DNA of 55,203 nt from Chara braunii (taxonomy: Eukaryota > Streptophyta > Charophyceae > Charales > Characeae), in contig BFEA01000056.1 of the NCBI GenBank assembly GCA_003427395.1, forward strand, positions 4,107,570 to 4,162,772, read 5' to 3'. Numbering within the stretch: the stretch's first letter is position 1; each line of letters opens with the position of its first letter. A program made the translations under genes and the position numbers. Positions 23,208 through 34,171 of this stretch are shown here, one piece after another. The notes beneath the pieces are model-generated. The model had not been told where the DNA came from, ran no database searches, and saw nothing but the letters and a program-made list of their open reading frames with translations.

Positions 23208-23764
23208 CCCAAAGACGTAACCCGCTCACCCCTCGAGGAGAGGTCCGAGAAGTTGTCGCTTTTTCATGGATGTCGTCCCCCTGGCGGAACGGCGTGTGAC
23301 GGCGCGGACGATGTGGAGGAGAAAACCGACGGTGATAGACGCACCCAGTGCACGCACATACACTGACCGGGAGGTGGGCGGAAGGGACGCCGCTGCTAAG
23401 GCCGATTCAGCGCTGCACCGTCTACGCGCTGCAAGCCGAACATCGTCGTCCCCACCACAGTTGTACTTCAAATTTTGAATTTCAAACGTAACGGTCCCCC
23501 TTTTTAATTTTATTTTTCGTGGCCTACTTCATGCCCTTTTCCGTCAAGCATCGCTGGACCACGCCGTCTCCACATGGACACCGGACGCTGGACCACGGAC
23601 ACCCCCGCCTGCGGCCGCATATCTTCATATGAAAATGGCTGCGGGCAGGCCACAAGGAAACATCCTCAACTCCTCGGGGGACGTCCCCAAGGATGTGTGG
23701 AACGAAGTAACCAAATTCCCTTTCCTTGTGGCTCAAGGAACTCCTAAGGAGTGTCTAACGACGC

Positions 23765-24000
23765 CCGAAGTCATTATTAGATGATATGTCAAGTGATCAG
23801 ATGACTCCAGCACATTCGATCAAAGGATCTGAATATATCAAATCTGATTCGGATGTGATGAACTTATCTGATGAGCAGATCACTTAGATGAAATTTGATG
23901 TTTGGATATGAACAACACGTCTGCTTGTCATATCTGATGATCAGATCTGCTTGTCAGATCTTGTCAAATCTGCTTATCGTATTTGAAGATCAGATCTTTT
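23765..24000. repeat. GATCAGAT-rich repeat, block 2
   Basis: Continues block 1 beyond the TIR transposon, with GATCAGATCTGCTTGTCAG-type units and TATCTGATGATCAGATC palindromes. Confidence 0.65.
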
Positions 24001-25201
24001 TTTTTTTTTTTTTTTCAATCTCCAATTTATTCGTGGGGAGCAGCACGTGCTGGGAACCGGGCACAGCGTCCCTTAGAATGGAAATACATTCATGATTGAT
24101 GATCATTGATGATAATTTGGGATGATTGAGGATCATTTAGGATGATTTAGGATGATTCAGGATGATAGAGTGGATGATAAAGTGGATGATTGAGGTCATG
24201 AAAAGAGATAGATCATGACTAATCAGAATGATTATCTACTCAACACTCAAATATTATCCTATCCCTAATTTTCTGTATGCATTCCAACCAACCAATCACA
24301 ACTGAGCCTGTGTTGTGCACCAATCAAGCCTCTTCCTGGTCTCACACCCCAATCTAGCTCGGTTACAGGGCAGCGCTACCCACCCCAGCTCTGACCATGG
24401 TCGACCAGATTGTAGCCATTAGTCAAGTTTGCAGATCACCTTCCTTCCTCGGCAATCCCAGACCTCTATACAAAGCCTCAAGCTCCTATTCAAGCAGGTT
24501 ACAGGGCACCGCCCCAGCGCCGGTCAACGTCGTTCTGGCGCCAACTCAGCCTGACCATTACACAAAAAGGCTCAATTAGGAAATTAGTTAAGCTAGAATG
24601 CCAACTAGAAATCTAGGATCTGATAATATCATAATCCTAATAAAAAACCCTTCTGATGATGAAAATTAACGAGTACCCTGAGATAATCACAAATATGATG
24701 GATAATGATGAGGATGCTGATGGCTATTCCTCTCCACCCCTCCCCCTCCTCCATGTACTCTCCCCTTCTCCCCTCGCTTCCTGTTCTCCTCTTCTCCTCT
24801 CGTTGCCTCCGCTGATCTGAACCCCGCTATCATTATGAAGTTCCTATCAGCCCCAACGAGAGAGATAACCACCCCATTCCCTTCTGCCTTGAAGTAACCA
24901 GTTCCCCCAAAAGGTGTACCTCAAATCTAACACTTTGACCTAGTCTGCCTAATGTGCCCCATACATATCTCTCAGCCCCAGCCCAGGTCAGCTCCCATCA
25001 TCTGCGTCTACTCCCTAGAGGGCAATCGCCTCCCACCTTGTGTTACTCATGCGAAGTACCGCTCCCTTCCTGACCGACCTACCTACCAACTAGACAATAA
25101 CCTATCTGGGCGAAGAGAATATAACCACCAACACAGATATAACTACTGATTGATGAAAAAATGAATAAAGAAACCTTGATGATGATGATGATGATGATGA
25201 C

Positions 25202-25234
<33 letters not shown>

Positions 25235-26288
25235 ATAAAATTGGCGAGAAATAAGTAAGGAACATTTGACTTGCGATACCCTTATGGCACCGGTGTGGAA
25301 GATTGACAGCTCACTATTGCTGTAATGAAAACAGAAGAAGACAATTATTACAGTTTTGATCGAGAAGTCTGAATGACGATCATGAAGAAGACGAGGAAGC
25401 GAAATGATGATGATGACCACCATCAACAGTGATGGCGACCACCAACAAAAAAGATGCGGGTGACGTAAATGACGAGCAACTTGGATATGAGAAGACAACC
25501 AGCGGCAATGTTGATGAGAAAACAACACTTCTAACGAAAAAACCTGCACAGGAAAAAACAACAACAAAAGAACACAAGAATGAAGAAGAGCTTCGTTGAT
25601 GATCATCTCGCCGACGATCCTCATGCTATGATTATGCTCCAAGCTGGTCCAGCGGTCTCCACACTTTGGTTCCACGGGGCTGACTCCACTTTCTTCCACC
25701 AACGTCGACTTTTGCCAACTTGCTCGAGCACTTCAGCCTCTATAAGGGCATTGGCTGTGGAATACTTGACGTGGAAAGCACAGGGGAAATGGACAAACAG
25801 CAACTTCCACCACTATTCTCCCTCTTCCACAATGCCTCAGGCCAGCCGCCACGTCAGCCTGTGACGTGGATTGGCCAAGTGCCTCTGGATGCCACGCGTG
25901 AGTTAAGCGCTATCACCAAATCCTTCTATTCCCTCACAGCATCCTCATACCAACGCGTTCAACGCACTAGCTGTCAGCACCATGCCACGTGCATGAAGCC
26001 AGCACCACGCCATTCACCAATCGCCAGAGCCTCGTTGCTTACCTGTAAGCAGCGTCTCGCCGTCCGCGAGCAACCAGCACCTCGCCACCTTCGAACCACC
26101 AGCGCCCCACTACCAGCGCACAACCAGCGCCTCGCCACCGATGGCTGACCAGCGCCCCGTCGAGCGCACGCTGGCAGTGCCACACCTCCAGCACGCGCGT
26201 TGATGTCAACATGTTCCGCCATTGTGCGAGCGCTAACGCGTGCTCCATTCCTCCTCTCCATCTCAAACCATAGGATATCCCCCTTGCC
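24001..26288 (-). mobile_element. Probable poly(A)-tailed retroposon on the minus strand
   Basis: A T tract at 23997-24015 (poly(A) on the minus strand) directly follows GATCAGATC. On the right, repeat sequence resumes at CTGATCAGATCTGC (about 26297). About 15-20 bases before the poly(A), the minus strand carries AATAAA inside a 50-bp motif (24022-24072) found at several other places in the window. The body has no credible frame; the long minus frame at 25079-25702 comes from a GAT microsatellite. Because the host repeat itself contains GATCAGATCT, the apparent duplication is ambiguous. Confidence 0.45.
25176..25233 (+). repeat. (GAT)n microsatellite
   Basis: About 19 GAT units with one GAC interruption. 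Confidence 0.95.
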
Positions 26289-26289
26289 T

Positions 26290-26470
26290 GTGACCTGATC
26301 AGATCTGCTTGTTAGATCTTGTCAAATTTGCTTGTCATATCTGATGATTAGATCTGTTTGTCAGATCTTGTCAAATCTGCTTGTCAGACATTGTGAGATC
26401 TGATTAAGGTAATTGATGTCATGATGAAGTCATCTGATGAGCAGGTAACTTGATGGCATTTGATCAACGC
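26290..26470. repeat. GATCAGAT-rich repeat, block 3
   Basis: Two to three copies of an approximately 40-bp unit containing GATCTGCTTGTCAGATCTTG. It matches block 2 across the 2.3-kb insertion. Confidence 0.65.
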
Positions 26471-27611
26471 CGATTCAACGGTGCACATTGTGCACCCTTT
26501 TTCTTTGCGAGTTCTGGAGGCTAGGTGTCGGAATTCGGGTCTGTTGATGGCAGTGGGTGGTGCCCACCTCTGGGTATTAGCTGGGGCAATTTTTGATGAT
26601 CGACCGCTGCCATGAATAAGGTGGTCGGGTTCTGTCTCACAGTATAGTTGAGGGGACTTTGCAGATTGTGTTTGAGGGTTCAACCTCCCGGTGAGACAGT
26701 GAAACTCGGGGTCAAATGGCCTGTCACATCCCCTTGTCTCTTATCCTTCTCTCCCTTGCAGTAGAAAACACCACCAATTACTGTTAAGCTAGTCTTCACA
26801 GGATCACCATCTTTCACCATTCTCACACACGTACCCAAAAAACTTTTTCCCAACTGTACAAAGTTGTTCCCAACTAGATCAAAAAAAAAAACGAAAAAAA
26901 GGAGTTGCTCCCTACAGCGCAAATCGCGGGCTTCAAAGAAGAATTTGGGATCCAGACAAAGCAGAACCACCCACGTATAAGGCACATACTCACACTAGCA
27001 CTTTCCCCTACATCTATCGCACAGCAATTACGGTCTCTCGGACCTGGATGAATCTGATTGCAATCACGTCCAGAGCTGAGTCGAAAATGTCCCAGGGTGA
27101 TTATGCCCTAAGAAGAATCCAAAGCTTTGGCATGTCTGAAGTTGTCCACCTGATCATGGAAATATATAATAGCAGTTGTAGTTTGCACGCATTTTCGTTT
27201 TGTGAATGAAGAGAATCCCCCACTATCACTGTCCCCATCAAACATACGTCGTAGAAAACCAAAAATTGAGCTTTTTTTTCTCCCAAAACAGGCAATGACT
27301 TATAAAACAAATGTCCGATGAAAAGCAATTATAAATTACGCACGCACGAACTACCGAAATATGGACCTGAGTTCGAAACCCACGAGCTGATGAATAGAAC
27401 CAAGTACTAATTATGAACTACCTGGGGCCTGTGAGCTAGTATGGGAAAGAGAAACCCAAAAAAAAAACAGATATGATCGCTTTATTCAAGTTTATCACTC
27501 AAGAAAGCAAATGGACTCCCTCCACAAGCACCCCGGGCAAAAATTGGGCGAAATATGGACCTAAGGTTCGATAATTATGAAGGGGTTACTTCAGTCGAGT
27601 AAAAATAAAGC
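26471..27611. other. No gene recognised
   Basis: Mixed-composition sequence with only short shadow frames. It contains GAAATATGGACCT repeated at about 27357 and 27550, and a phrase TTATGAA-TACCTGGGGCC at 27411 that recurs at 27781, evidence of an old local duplication. Confidence 0.5.
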
Positions 27612-27750
27612 GAGTTATAATTGCACTATGGGGCACGATACAATTTGCAATTGCACTTCAAGCACCCTACCTAGCCAGAAAGCTGGGTTGTATACATTGC
27701 CCGAACTGCAATTGGAAACTGTATCATGGCCCCTAGTGCAATTATGACTC
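27612..27750. mobile_element. 139-bp foldback/MITE
   Basis: Left end GAGTTATAATTGCACTA and right end TAGTGCAATTATGACTC are inverted copies (16 of 17). Pairing continues inward with mismatches to about 27661/27703, giving arms near 48 bp around a 40-bp centre. No target duplication is obvious. Confidence 0.65.
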
Positions 27751-28266
27751 ATTTTTGTGACTCCCACGTAGTTTCCCCAATTATGAATTACCTGGGGCCG
27801 GTGAGCTCTTTTGGTAAAACAAACATTGCCAAGAGGAGTAGGGAGGTGAGCGGGCGGCAGCAAAAGTTGGAGAGAGAGAGAGAGAGAGAAATGGTGGGAG
27901 GAGATCCCCGGCATGCCGTCGGTGGGCTGCTACTGCCCGTTCGTGGAGACAAGCCCGGTACCGGCGTACCAGCCTACATGCGTGCACATTGCACAGGTCT
28001 AGCGGGCGACATTTGCACCTCTCTGAAGGGGCCACGGCCCAGGGGCAGACCCACCCACATGGCTGACTTAAATGCAGTCTCTAACTCATGTCGTGGGACC
28101 CTTGTGCAGGGCTGAGTTTGAACTGCATTCCAAACTCGAGCGTGTTTGTAATGCAATTTCGAACTGATTTTGTGATTGCTGCGTAGTTTTCCCATCTTTC
28201 TTTCATTCTTCCTGAAGACTTTGATGTGGAGGTACAGTGGGGAATAACTTCGAATAAGAGAATTAA

Positions 28267-29548
28267 GGATTAAGTGCAGCAGCCTTAAAAGCGTTCAAGC
28301 AGCAGGCAGCGGCCTTTATGTGGAGAGGAGACAGTGGATGCGAGCACGCCATTAGCAGGGTGCCGTGGGACGCAGTAATCCAACCCAAGGCCAAAGGTGG
28401 CCTGGGGATTATTGACCCGACCCTCCAAACCCAGGCCCTTAGCACACAATGGATTAAAAACCTTATTCTAGAACCCGCCCAACCCTGGCACCCGTTAGCA
28501 ATGGAACAGATCGCCAGACTTGCACCAGAAACCCCAGCAGGGGTGGACCCGCTCTTATGGCTGGATGACAGGTACTGGAAACTCCCCCGCAAAGGGAGGG
28601 GAGATCAAAGGGAGGGCACATTAAAGGACGAATACTGGCCACGAATGATCAAAATATGGCGAAAGTTCCCCCCCCAAGACCGTCCGGAACCAGAAAGATG
28701 GGAGGAAGTATATTGACAACCCCTCTTTGGCAACCGACGTATCACGGATTCCCACGGGCAGGTGAGGAGCAGCTCTGCCCCTCCATGGAAAGGCTGGATC
28801 AAACATGGGATAAGGAGGGTGAGGGACCTATGGGATGTCAGAACCGGAACATGGGGGAATCTATAACAAATGAAGGAAAAACTACGTTATTGCCATCTTG
28901 TGCAAGAGGCTTTGGATGGAATAATAGAAACCCTTCCCCTCCAATGGTACAGTATTTTAAGAATGGGCCCAGTCCACAAGGAAGGTGATTGGGTAATGCA
29001 GAGAGGGGGTCGGGGTAGGGTCGGGGTGGTCCACCTGGTCAGACCCACGGAAGTGTTAATTGAGTATTATATGATAACGAAGGGGAACAGACTAATTGGC
29101 AGCGCAGCCCCCTTTGTCTGGATGAACAAGGAAGAGTTGGACCGGGTTAGGGTGATGGGGGAAGGTGAAAACCGCTGGGTATATAAACCTGGAACCCCGA
29201 TCACGGAACTGGGCCTGGACCCAATGGAATGGAGATGGAAACCCGCTGGCCCGACACGAGGAGGTACCCACAAGGACACAACACTTGAAAACCTCTCTGT
29301 TAAAACCACATACAGGATGATCAGGCCAAGATGGAACCTAAAAGACACAGTGAATGATCGTTGGTATAGACACCTAAACGTTGACAGACATCTGCTAACC
29401 CCAATTAAATGGTTCCAGGAATGCAAGAGGAGGCCAGCCAAAATCACCTGCCTGCAATGGCAGATAACCCATAGGTCCCTTCCTACTAACAACTGGCTGA
29501 TTGATCACACCAGGTTGGAGCAACAATGCGTCCCTTATCCATTCTACT
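28267..29548 (+). pseudogene. LINE ORF2 C-terminal half, relic A
   Basis: One frame from 28267 with two in-frame stops (TGA 28714, TAA 28864) and no frameshift. It begins in the region after the reverse transcriptase fold (FMWRGDSGCEH...VPWDAV, PKAKGGLGIIDP, QWIKNLI), the usual FLWGG..VAW..PK..GGLGl.D pattern of plant L1-clade elements. It then runs through a less conserved part to PAKITCLQWQITHRSLPTNN, which precedes the zf-RVT zinc domain. Similarity stops abruptly after EQQC near 29527, where the CPxC of zf-RVT should come. The upstream reverse transcriptase and endonuclease are missing. Confidence 0.8.
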
Positions 29549-29552
29549 CTTC

Positions 29553-30000
29553 CATCCCTAACCTGCATCAGGGTCGGGTGTTGGGGGGTGACCCACCGGG
29601 GGGCACCGGTGGAGTCTCCCTCCATCCCCTTGCCTCTGCCATCCACCCATTACTCTCATGGCGCCTGTTGAAGCAAAGAGAACGAAAAAAGGAATCAGCC
29701 GAAATCTTTTTGAAAAATACAGCTTCATCTGCTGGTAACCGGGCCCAGTGTCCCATGACTACATTTGTGCAAAACAATACCCCTCCCCTAGCTCCTGCGC
29801 TCCACCTGCTGTCCTCATGGCGTCCCATCCAGCGTCCTTTAAATACATCTTGTACTCCACAATACTTTGTTTTGAGGGTGACGCCATTTTGTTGGAAACC
29901 GGGTCCAGCGTCCCAAATCCGATTTACTCTTCCTTGCCTACCTTGTAGCCGGGTCGGGTATTGGGGGCCCGTAAGGATAGAATCTACTCAACCCCACACA
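29553..30000. repeat. Tandemly duplicated module with dispersed motif
   Basis: Blocks at about 29617-29780 and 29781-29920 share ATCCCCTTGCCT/CTCCCCTAGCTCC, CTCATGGCG and a GGAAACCGGGTCCAGCGTCCC-like segment (29731-29754, 29891-29914). GGGTCGGGTRTTGGGGG occurs at 29572 and again at 29951. Lies between the two LINE fragments. Confidence 0.6.
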
Positions 30001-30008
30001 ACCGAGAC

Positions 30009-30690
30009 TTATGACGTAGTCACTTCTACTAGGGATAGAGGGTGTGGGGGGAAGGGGTCCGAGAATTCAGAAGCTGGCCTCATTAGGAAGTTCGGGTCAA
30101 TGTCAGTCCATTCTTTAAATTTCAGACAGTAGTCCCTGCTCACCATTTCTCCCCCTCCCTGAAGGCCCACGTCCGCATCCCCTGACCATCTTTCCTGGGC
30201 AATCCAGCCTTTTCTTTCCCCACCCAACCATTCTTGGCAAAATTTAGTGATGCTTTCTTTAATGTCTTTGGGTTGCTGAAGGAGGTCTAGCTTGCGTTTT
30301 TCTGTCTGCCATCTATCAGTTATGTCCAACTGTAGTTGGTTTTGGATATGCTCGCGCACCTCCACCCCCTCCAATCGCACTCCTTCCATAGTCAAAACAC
30401 ATCTTTGCCACCACAGTGTTCATAAGATTGTTCGTCTTCCCAGGTCAAACATGTTAATTGCAAATTCTTCTTCGGGCCGTCCTGGCCAGTAGCCCGTTAG
30501 GATGGCCCGCCAGTCCCATGGCCAGAGGGATCCAAGGACTGTGCTGCCAGATCCGGTCCCACCAGCGCCAGGAGAGGACGGCGTTCGGGCACTGTAGGAA
30601 GATGTGCTCAATGGTTTCGGCCGCTTTTTTGGCCGGGTACCCGTGGAGGCATCTACTGCACCAGGGGCATTGATGTACTGTGTGCCAAAA
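30009..30690 (-). pseudogene. LINE ORF2 zinc domain and C-terminus, inverted (relic A')
   Basis: On the minus strand from about 30675: HQCPWCSRCLHGYPAKKAAE, then TIEHIFLQCPNA and SWRWWDRIW. This is a zf-RVT-type C-x2-C...ET.eHiF..C motif of LINE ORF2. After a frameshift near 30530 the frame continues as WRAILTGYWPG...MFDLGRRTIL, a TGA stop (30420-30422), then WWQRCVLTMEGVRLEGVEVRE to the end near 30009. It starts exactly where relic A on the plus strand ends, so the two look like parts of one element split by an inversion or a misjoin. Confidence 0.75.
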
Positions 30691-30819
30691 ATGTATTTTT
30701 GGGACGCTGGACCCGGTTTCCAGCAGGTGTTGCTCCCCACCAATAGATGGAACGGCCCGCTAGGCACAGCCTCAATCCCGGTGGTTCTCTTACCACCACC
30801 AGGATAGAGGTCTTGCACC

Positions 30820-30857
30820 TGTCTCTTATACACATCTAGATGTGTATAAGAGACAGG
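30820..30857. other. Nextera mate-pair junction adapter (assembly artefact)
   Basis: The same 38-base head-to-head mosaic-end pair as at 15105-15142. Frames entering it show the well-known contaminant peptides MCIRDR and MYKRQ. Unlike the first case, left and right flanks are unrelated: LINE debris on the left, sequence starting GCTAAGGCCG on the right. The join is therefore probably chimeric. Confidence 0.97.
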
Positions 30858-31760
30858 CTAAGGCCGATTAAGGGCAACCGTGGGATGAGATCTCACGGCC
30901 TAAAAAAATCGGCACACATGTAGAAATGATGGGACCACCAAGGGCAAGGGGGCCCCAAAAAAAAAAAAAAAAAGGACGCCGTTCAGATAGCGCTCAGTAA
31001 CTATTCTGAAAATCAGGATGATATTCTACTGCAAAAAACACTTCAGATATTGGTAACATGGGGAAAGGCTCCCCACCTATCTTTGTTTGGCAGGGCTATC
31101 ATGATGGTCTTGAACGGAGCCCTGTTTGCATTGCTCTAGTTTGTGGGAACAGTTAGAGCCTTTGGGAATAACCTTTATGCTATCATCAAAAGAAGGGCAG
31201 TAACATTCCTGTGGAAACCGTATTCCGCCGACAATGCAAACTTTATCTCCAAAGTAGCCTGGGAGATGCTATGTCTACCCAGAAGCGAAGGTGGCCTGGG
31301 AATGCTGGATCCTAGAAAACAGAATAATGCAATGCTTGTGAAATGGATAGTGCGTCCATGCCTGGAATGCCCTGTTCCCCACTGAGTATACCTTGCGGAA
31401 CATATATTGGCCAGTGAATGGAATCTCCAAAGGAAAGAAGATCTGTGGACCTGTGTATTCCTATACTCTCATCAACGCAGAATCATGTTTAAATCTTCTT
31501 TCTCGCACGCGGTAATTCTGGCATGGAAAAGCCTGAGCTATGCCCATATATATGCAGTCCTCTTGAAACTAAAGTCGAGCTGATGGAACTGCAGAGCTTC
31601 AGAAATCCACATATTAGACAACCGAATGACGACTAGTTTAAAGCTGACACAGCCCCCTTCAGTTTTGGTCGGACTTGGATGGAGGCTTCATCGAGCATGG
31701 AGTGTTTCGGATCACTGACATTTGGGACGAGCTTACTGGTTCTTGGATCACTGGAGCGTT

Positions 31761-31844
31761 AAAAAAAAAAAAAAAGTAAGAAAGAAAGAAAGAAAGAAAG
31801 TAAGAAAGAAAGAAAGAAAAGAAAAGAAAAGAAGAAGAAGAAGA
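31761..31844 (+). repeat. Poly(A) and (AAAG)n microsatellite
   Basis: A15 followed by GTAAGAAAGAAAG-type units and AAG runs, inside LINE relic B. Confidence 0.9.
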
Positions 31845-32236
31845 CAATGCTCTGAGACAAAAACTGGACAGCCTGAGAGTATTGTATGTAGAAGAAAGGA
31901 AACGCAAAATCATTGAGGCCATTCCTGCTACTTGGAAAGACTTGATTGGCCCGACAGCGGTGGACCCTCGGGAAACTTGGCTCACCAACAAACACACACC
32001 TGATAATAATAGGCTTTCGAAGCGCTTGCTCATCCAACCTGACGGAAGTGTGTGTTTCAATGCTAGGATCTTTCACAACAAGCTTAGGCAGTAGTATGCC
32101 AATCAATCCCGACAACTAACAACCCGACATTGGATTTGAACTCACCCAAATCAAATCTTTGAATCAATGACATGCGATAATGAAGGTCATATATCTTGTG
32201 TGGTATTTGATAAAGGAAAGTCGATCTCACACTTAA

Positions 32237-32436
32237 ACCACCAGTACTCGGCCCAACTATCCATGCCAAGCCTGAAAACGGTCTGCGCCGTTTCGTGCCG
32301 ACCCGCCAGCACAACCAAAAAAAAAAGTTTTGGCTGGCGGCGCCAGCCTTTCAGGTCGAGTACCCCGAGCCTCCGGAAGTTGCGGGGCGTTAACGACAAC
32401 GCCCCACAGCCGATGTATGGGCCAAGTACTGGTGGT
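32237..32436. mobile_element. 200-bp MITE in LINE relic B
   Basis: Termini ACCACCAGTACTCGGCC and GGCCAAGTACTGGTGGT are inverted copies (16 of 17). TTAA flanks both sides (32233-32236 and 32437-32440), so the target is TTAA (piggyBac-like) or TA (mariner-like). The centre has an A10 run and a GGCTGGCGGCGCCAGCC near-palindrome. Confidence 0.75.
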
Positions 32437-33258
32437 TTAAAACTAGATCCCAAGCTATAGGAATAGCAAGCCAGAGGTGCTAACGGTGAAAACCTTTGCC
32501 CAGTACTTGACTATCGCCAGACTGAGAGAGTTGGGTACAATCGCATCACTCCAATGCCTAGAGGTAGTGGCCAGGAACAGATGGTGCCAGTTGCTGACAA
32601 AGGAACCGGAAGTTATTGGCAGAGCTTTAAGGAGTTGCTGGGAGCAGCTCAAACTTTCTTCCCAGTCAGAGACAGGCGGTCATTTTGTGGCTACTCTCCC
32701 TAACATTCACACCTTCGGCAGTCCGGCTACTAAAACACGGTGAGAGGGTATAACTCAACTGCAGTCGCTGCAACTGGTCCTTTGAATCGACAATCCACCT
32801 TTGATGCAACTGTCCATGGCACGCATTTGGGAGTGGGTGACCAAGATCTGAGACAGAATATCCAACAAAGCCTTTCAATGGAACAAATTCTGGATTTTTT
32901 TTAGCCGGCATTCCCAATGATCTTAACAATCTCTAAGGGATGGGGCTATGTTGCCCAATCAATCAGAGCAGTTGGCCTTTATGCGATCTGGCAGTACCGC
33001 AACGACAGCATCTTCGAGAAGAAAGAGCGGACAAACAGACAGACAGATTCCGAGTTCAAGCCACCTTCTGCAGATTGCTACAAACAGCCATTGTGGCTGA
33101 TTGGAGAAGGAAAAGGTGACCAAGTCCCAGAACCGACAGAGTGGTTTGGCCTGGTCCCGAGATACCTGGCGTCTAAAAGTAGAGCTGCAGCTTCTGTAGT
33201 CTGTAGAGTCTGTGTAGACAACCAGCAAAAAGTCACCTTGGCTCCAATGGTTGTTTAA

Positions 33259-33818
33259 GGACTTATGTGAGGCTAGCTCGTCAAAGTCGGGCAGTCGGTT
33301 TGCTTTGTAATCACAATCATGATAGATTGGCAGGCGGAGGGATTGTCGGTGGAGAGAGTGCATTTGTTTTGGTTCATGAGCTCAAATTGAACTTGCCACC
33401 GCAAATTCCACAAAAATAGGCGGCATCTCTTTTCTCTTGCTTCTCTTTCCTTGTCTTCTCTCTCTCTCATCACTTTTCTTTTCTCCTCTACATATCACTT
33501 TACCTCAGCCTTTTTTTTTCTTCTTCTTCTTCTTTTTTCCTGACTCTTTGGGCAATCTTTATTTAATTCCATCTTCCTAGTCTGGGTCTAAGTGGTTCAA
33601 TTAGTGGGAGGACGTTTTTGTTACCAACCTAGCATGTTAGTTAGGAAGACATATATATATTTGGTTAGATGTTCGTCACGTTACACTAGAATGCTAGTGT
33701 AGAGTAGAATGCTAGAGCCTAGTGGTACGCCTTTTTCATAAGTGAAGTGAGGATTAATGTTTTTCAGGTTTGTTCCTGTTTTGTTTTTAGCTCTGACAGG
33801 TTACTTGTTTGGTGAATC

Positions 33819-33819
<1 letters not shown>
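33259..33819. other. No gene recognised
   Basis: May include LINE 3' untranslated debris. A T/C-rich patch lies at 33420-33540. Nothing else stands out. Confidence 0.45.
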
Positions 33820-33901
<82 letters not shown>

Positions 33902-34107
33902 TGGATCGTTTTTGGTTTGTGTGGGTTTGAGGCCCTGGTGGATTTTTTTTCTAGAGGGTTTTGGACAGTCAGGACACCGGCTCCGTTTTGGTCATTTCTG
34001 CTCCTGGACTTCAATCCCCCAACCCTTAGGTCCCAGCACTTTTCCGGTTTGTATGTGAGGGATTCCCGACCTCAATTTGTTCTTAATATAATGGAAGCCC
34101 ACTGGGC

Positions 34108-34161
<54 letters not shown>

Positions 34162-34165
34162 GGGG
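33820..34165. repeat. Homopolymer tracts T81 and T29-G25
   Basis: T81 at 33820-33900, then T29 at 34112-34140 joined directly to G25 at 34141-34165. Frames through them encode poly-F and poly-K and are not genes. Confidence 0.95.
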
Positions 34166-34171
34166 CGTGTG

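Larger units (their letters stand above)
22081..23758. mobile_element. TIR DNA transposon, PIF/Harbinger-like, defective
   Basis: Ends TTAGACACTCCT (22081-22092) and AGGAGTGTCTAA (23747-23758) are perfect inverted repeats. Inverted similarity continues inward in blocks CCACAAGG, TCGTTCCAC and TCCTTGGGGACG, over about 65 bp at each end. It sits in the GATCAGAT repeat, which resumes on both sides. TTA/TAA at the edges fits the three-base target of PIF/Harbinger, or a TA target of Tc1/mariner. Inside are a 110-bp tandem duplication (22351-22460 and 22461-22551) and a truncated transposase-like frame on the minus strand. It is too short for an autonomous element. Confidence 0.75.
31016..33258 (+). 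pseudogene. LINE ORF2 C-terminal region, relic B
   Basis: The frame at 31016-31384 reads ILVTWGKAPHLSLFGRAIMM, a TAG stop near 31138, then NNLYAIIKRRAVTFLWKPY and WEMLCLPRSEGGLGMLDP. This is the FLW...AW..L.lPrs.GGLGmLDP signature after the reverse transcriptase. Downstream fragments (31880 EAIPATWKDLIGPTAVDP; 32477 TFAQYLTIARLRELGTI; 32962 LYAIWQYRNDSIFEKK) fit the rest of the C-terminus. It is broken by stops, an AAAG microsatellite (31761-31844) and a 200-bp MITE (32237-32436). It differs in sequence from relic A, so it is another family. Confidence 0.7.

Noticed and set aside
25079-25702. 207-codon minus frame rich in I and V
   Set aside because: Generated by the GAT microsatellite and low-complexity sequence; no domain.
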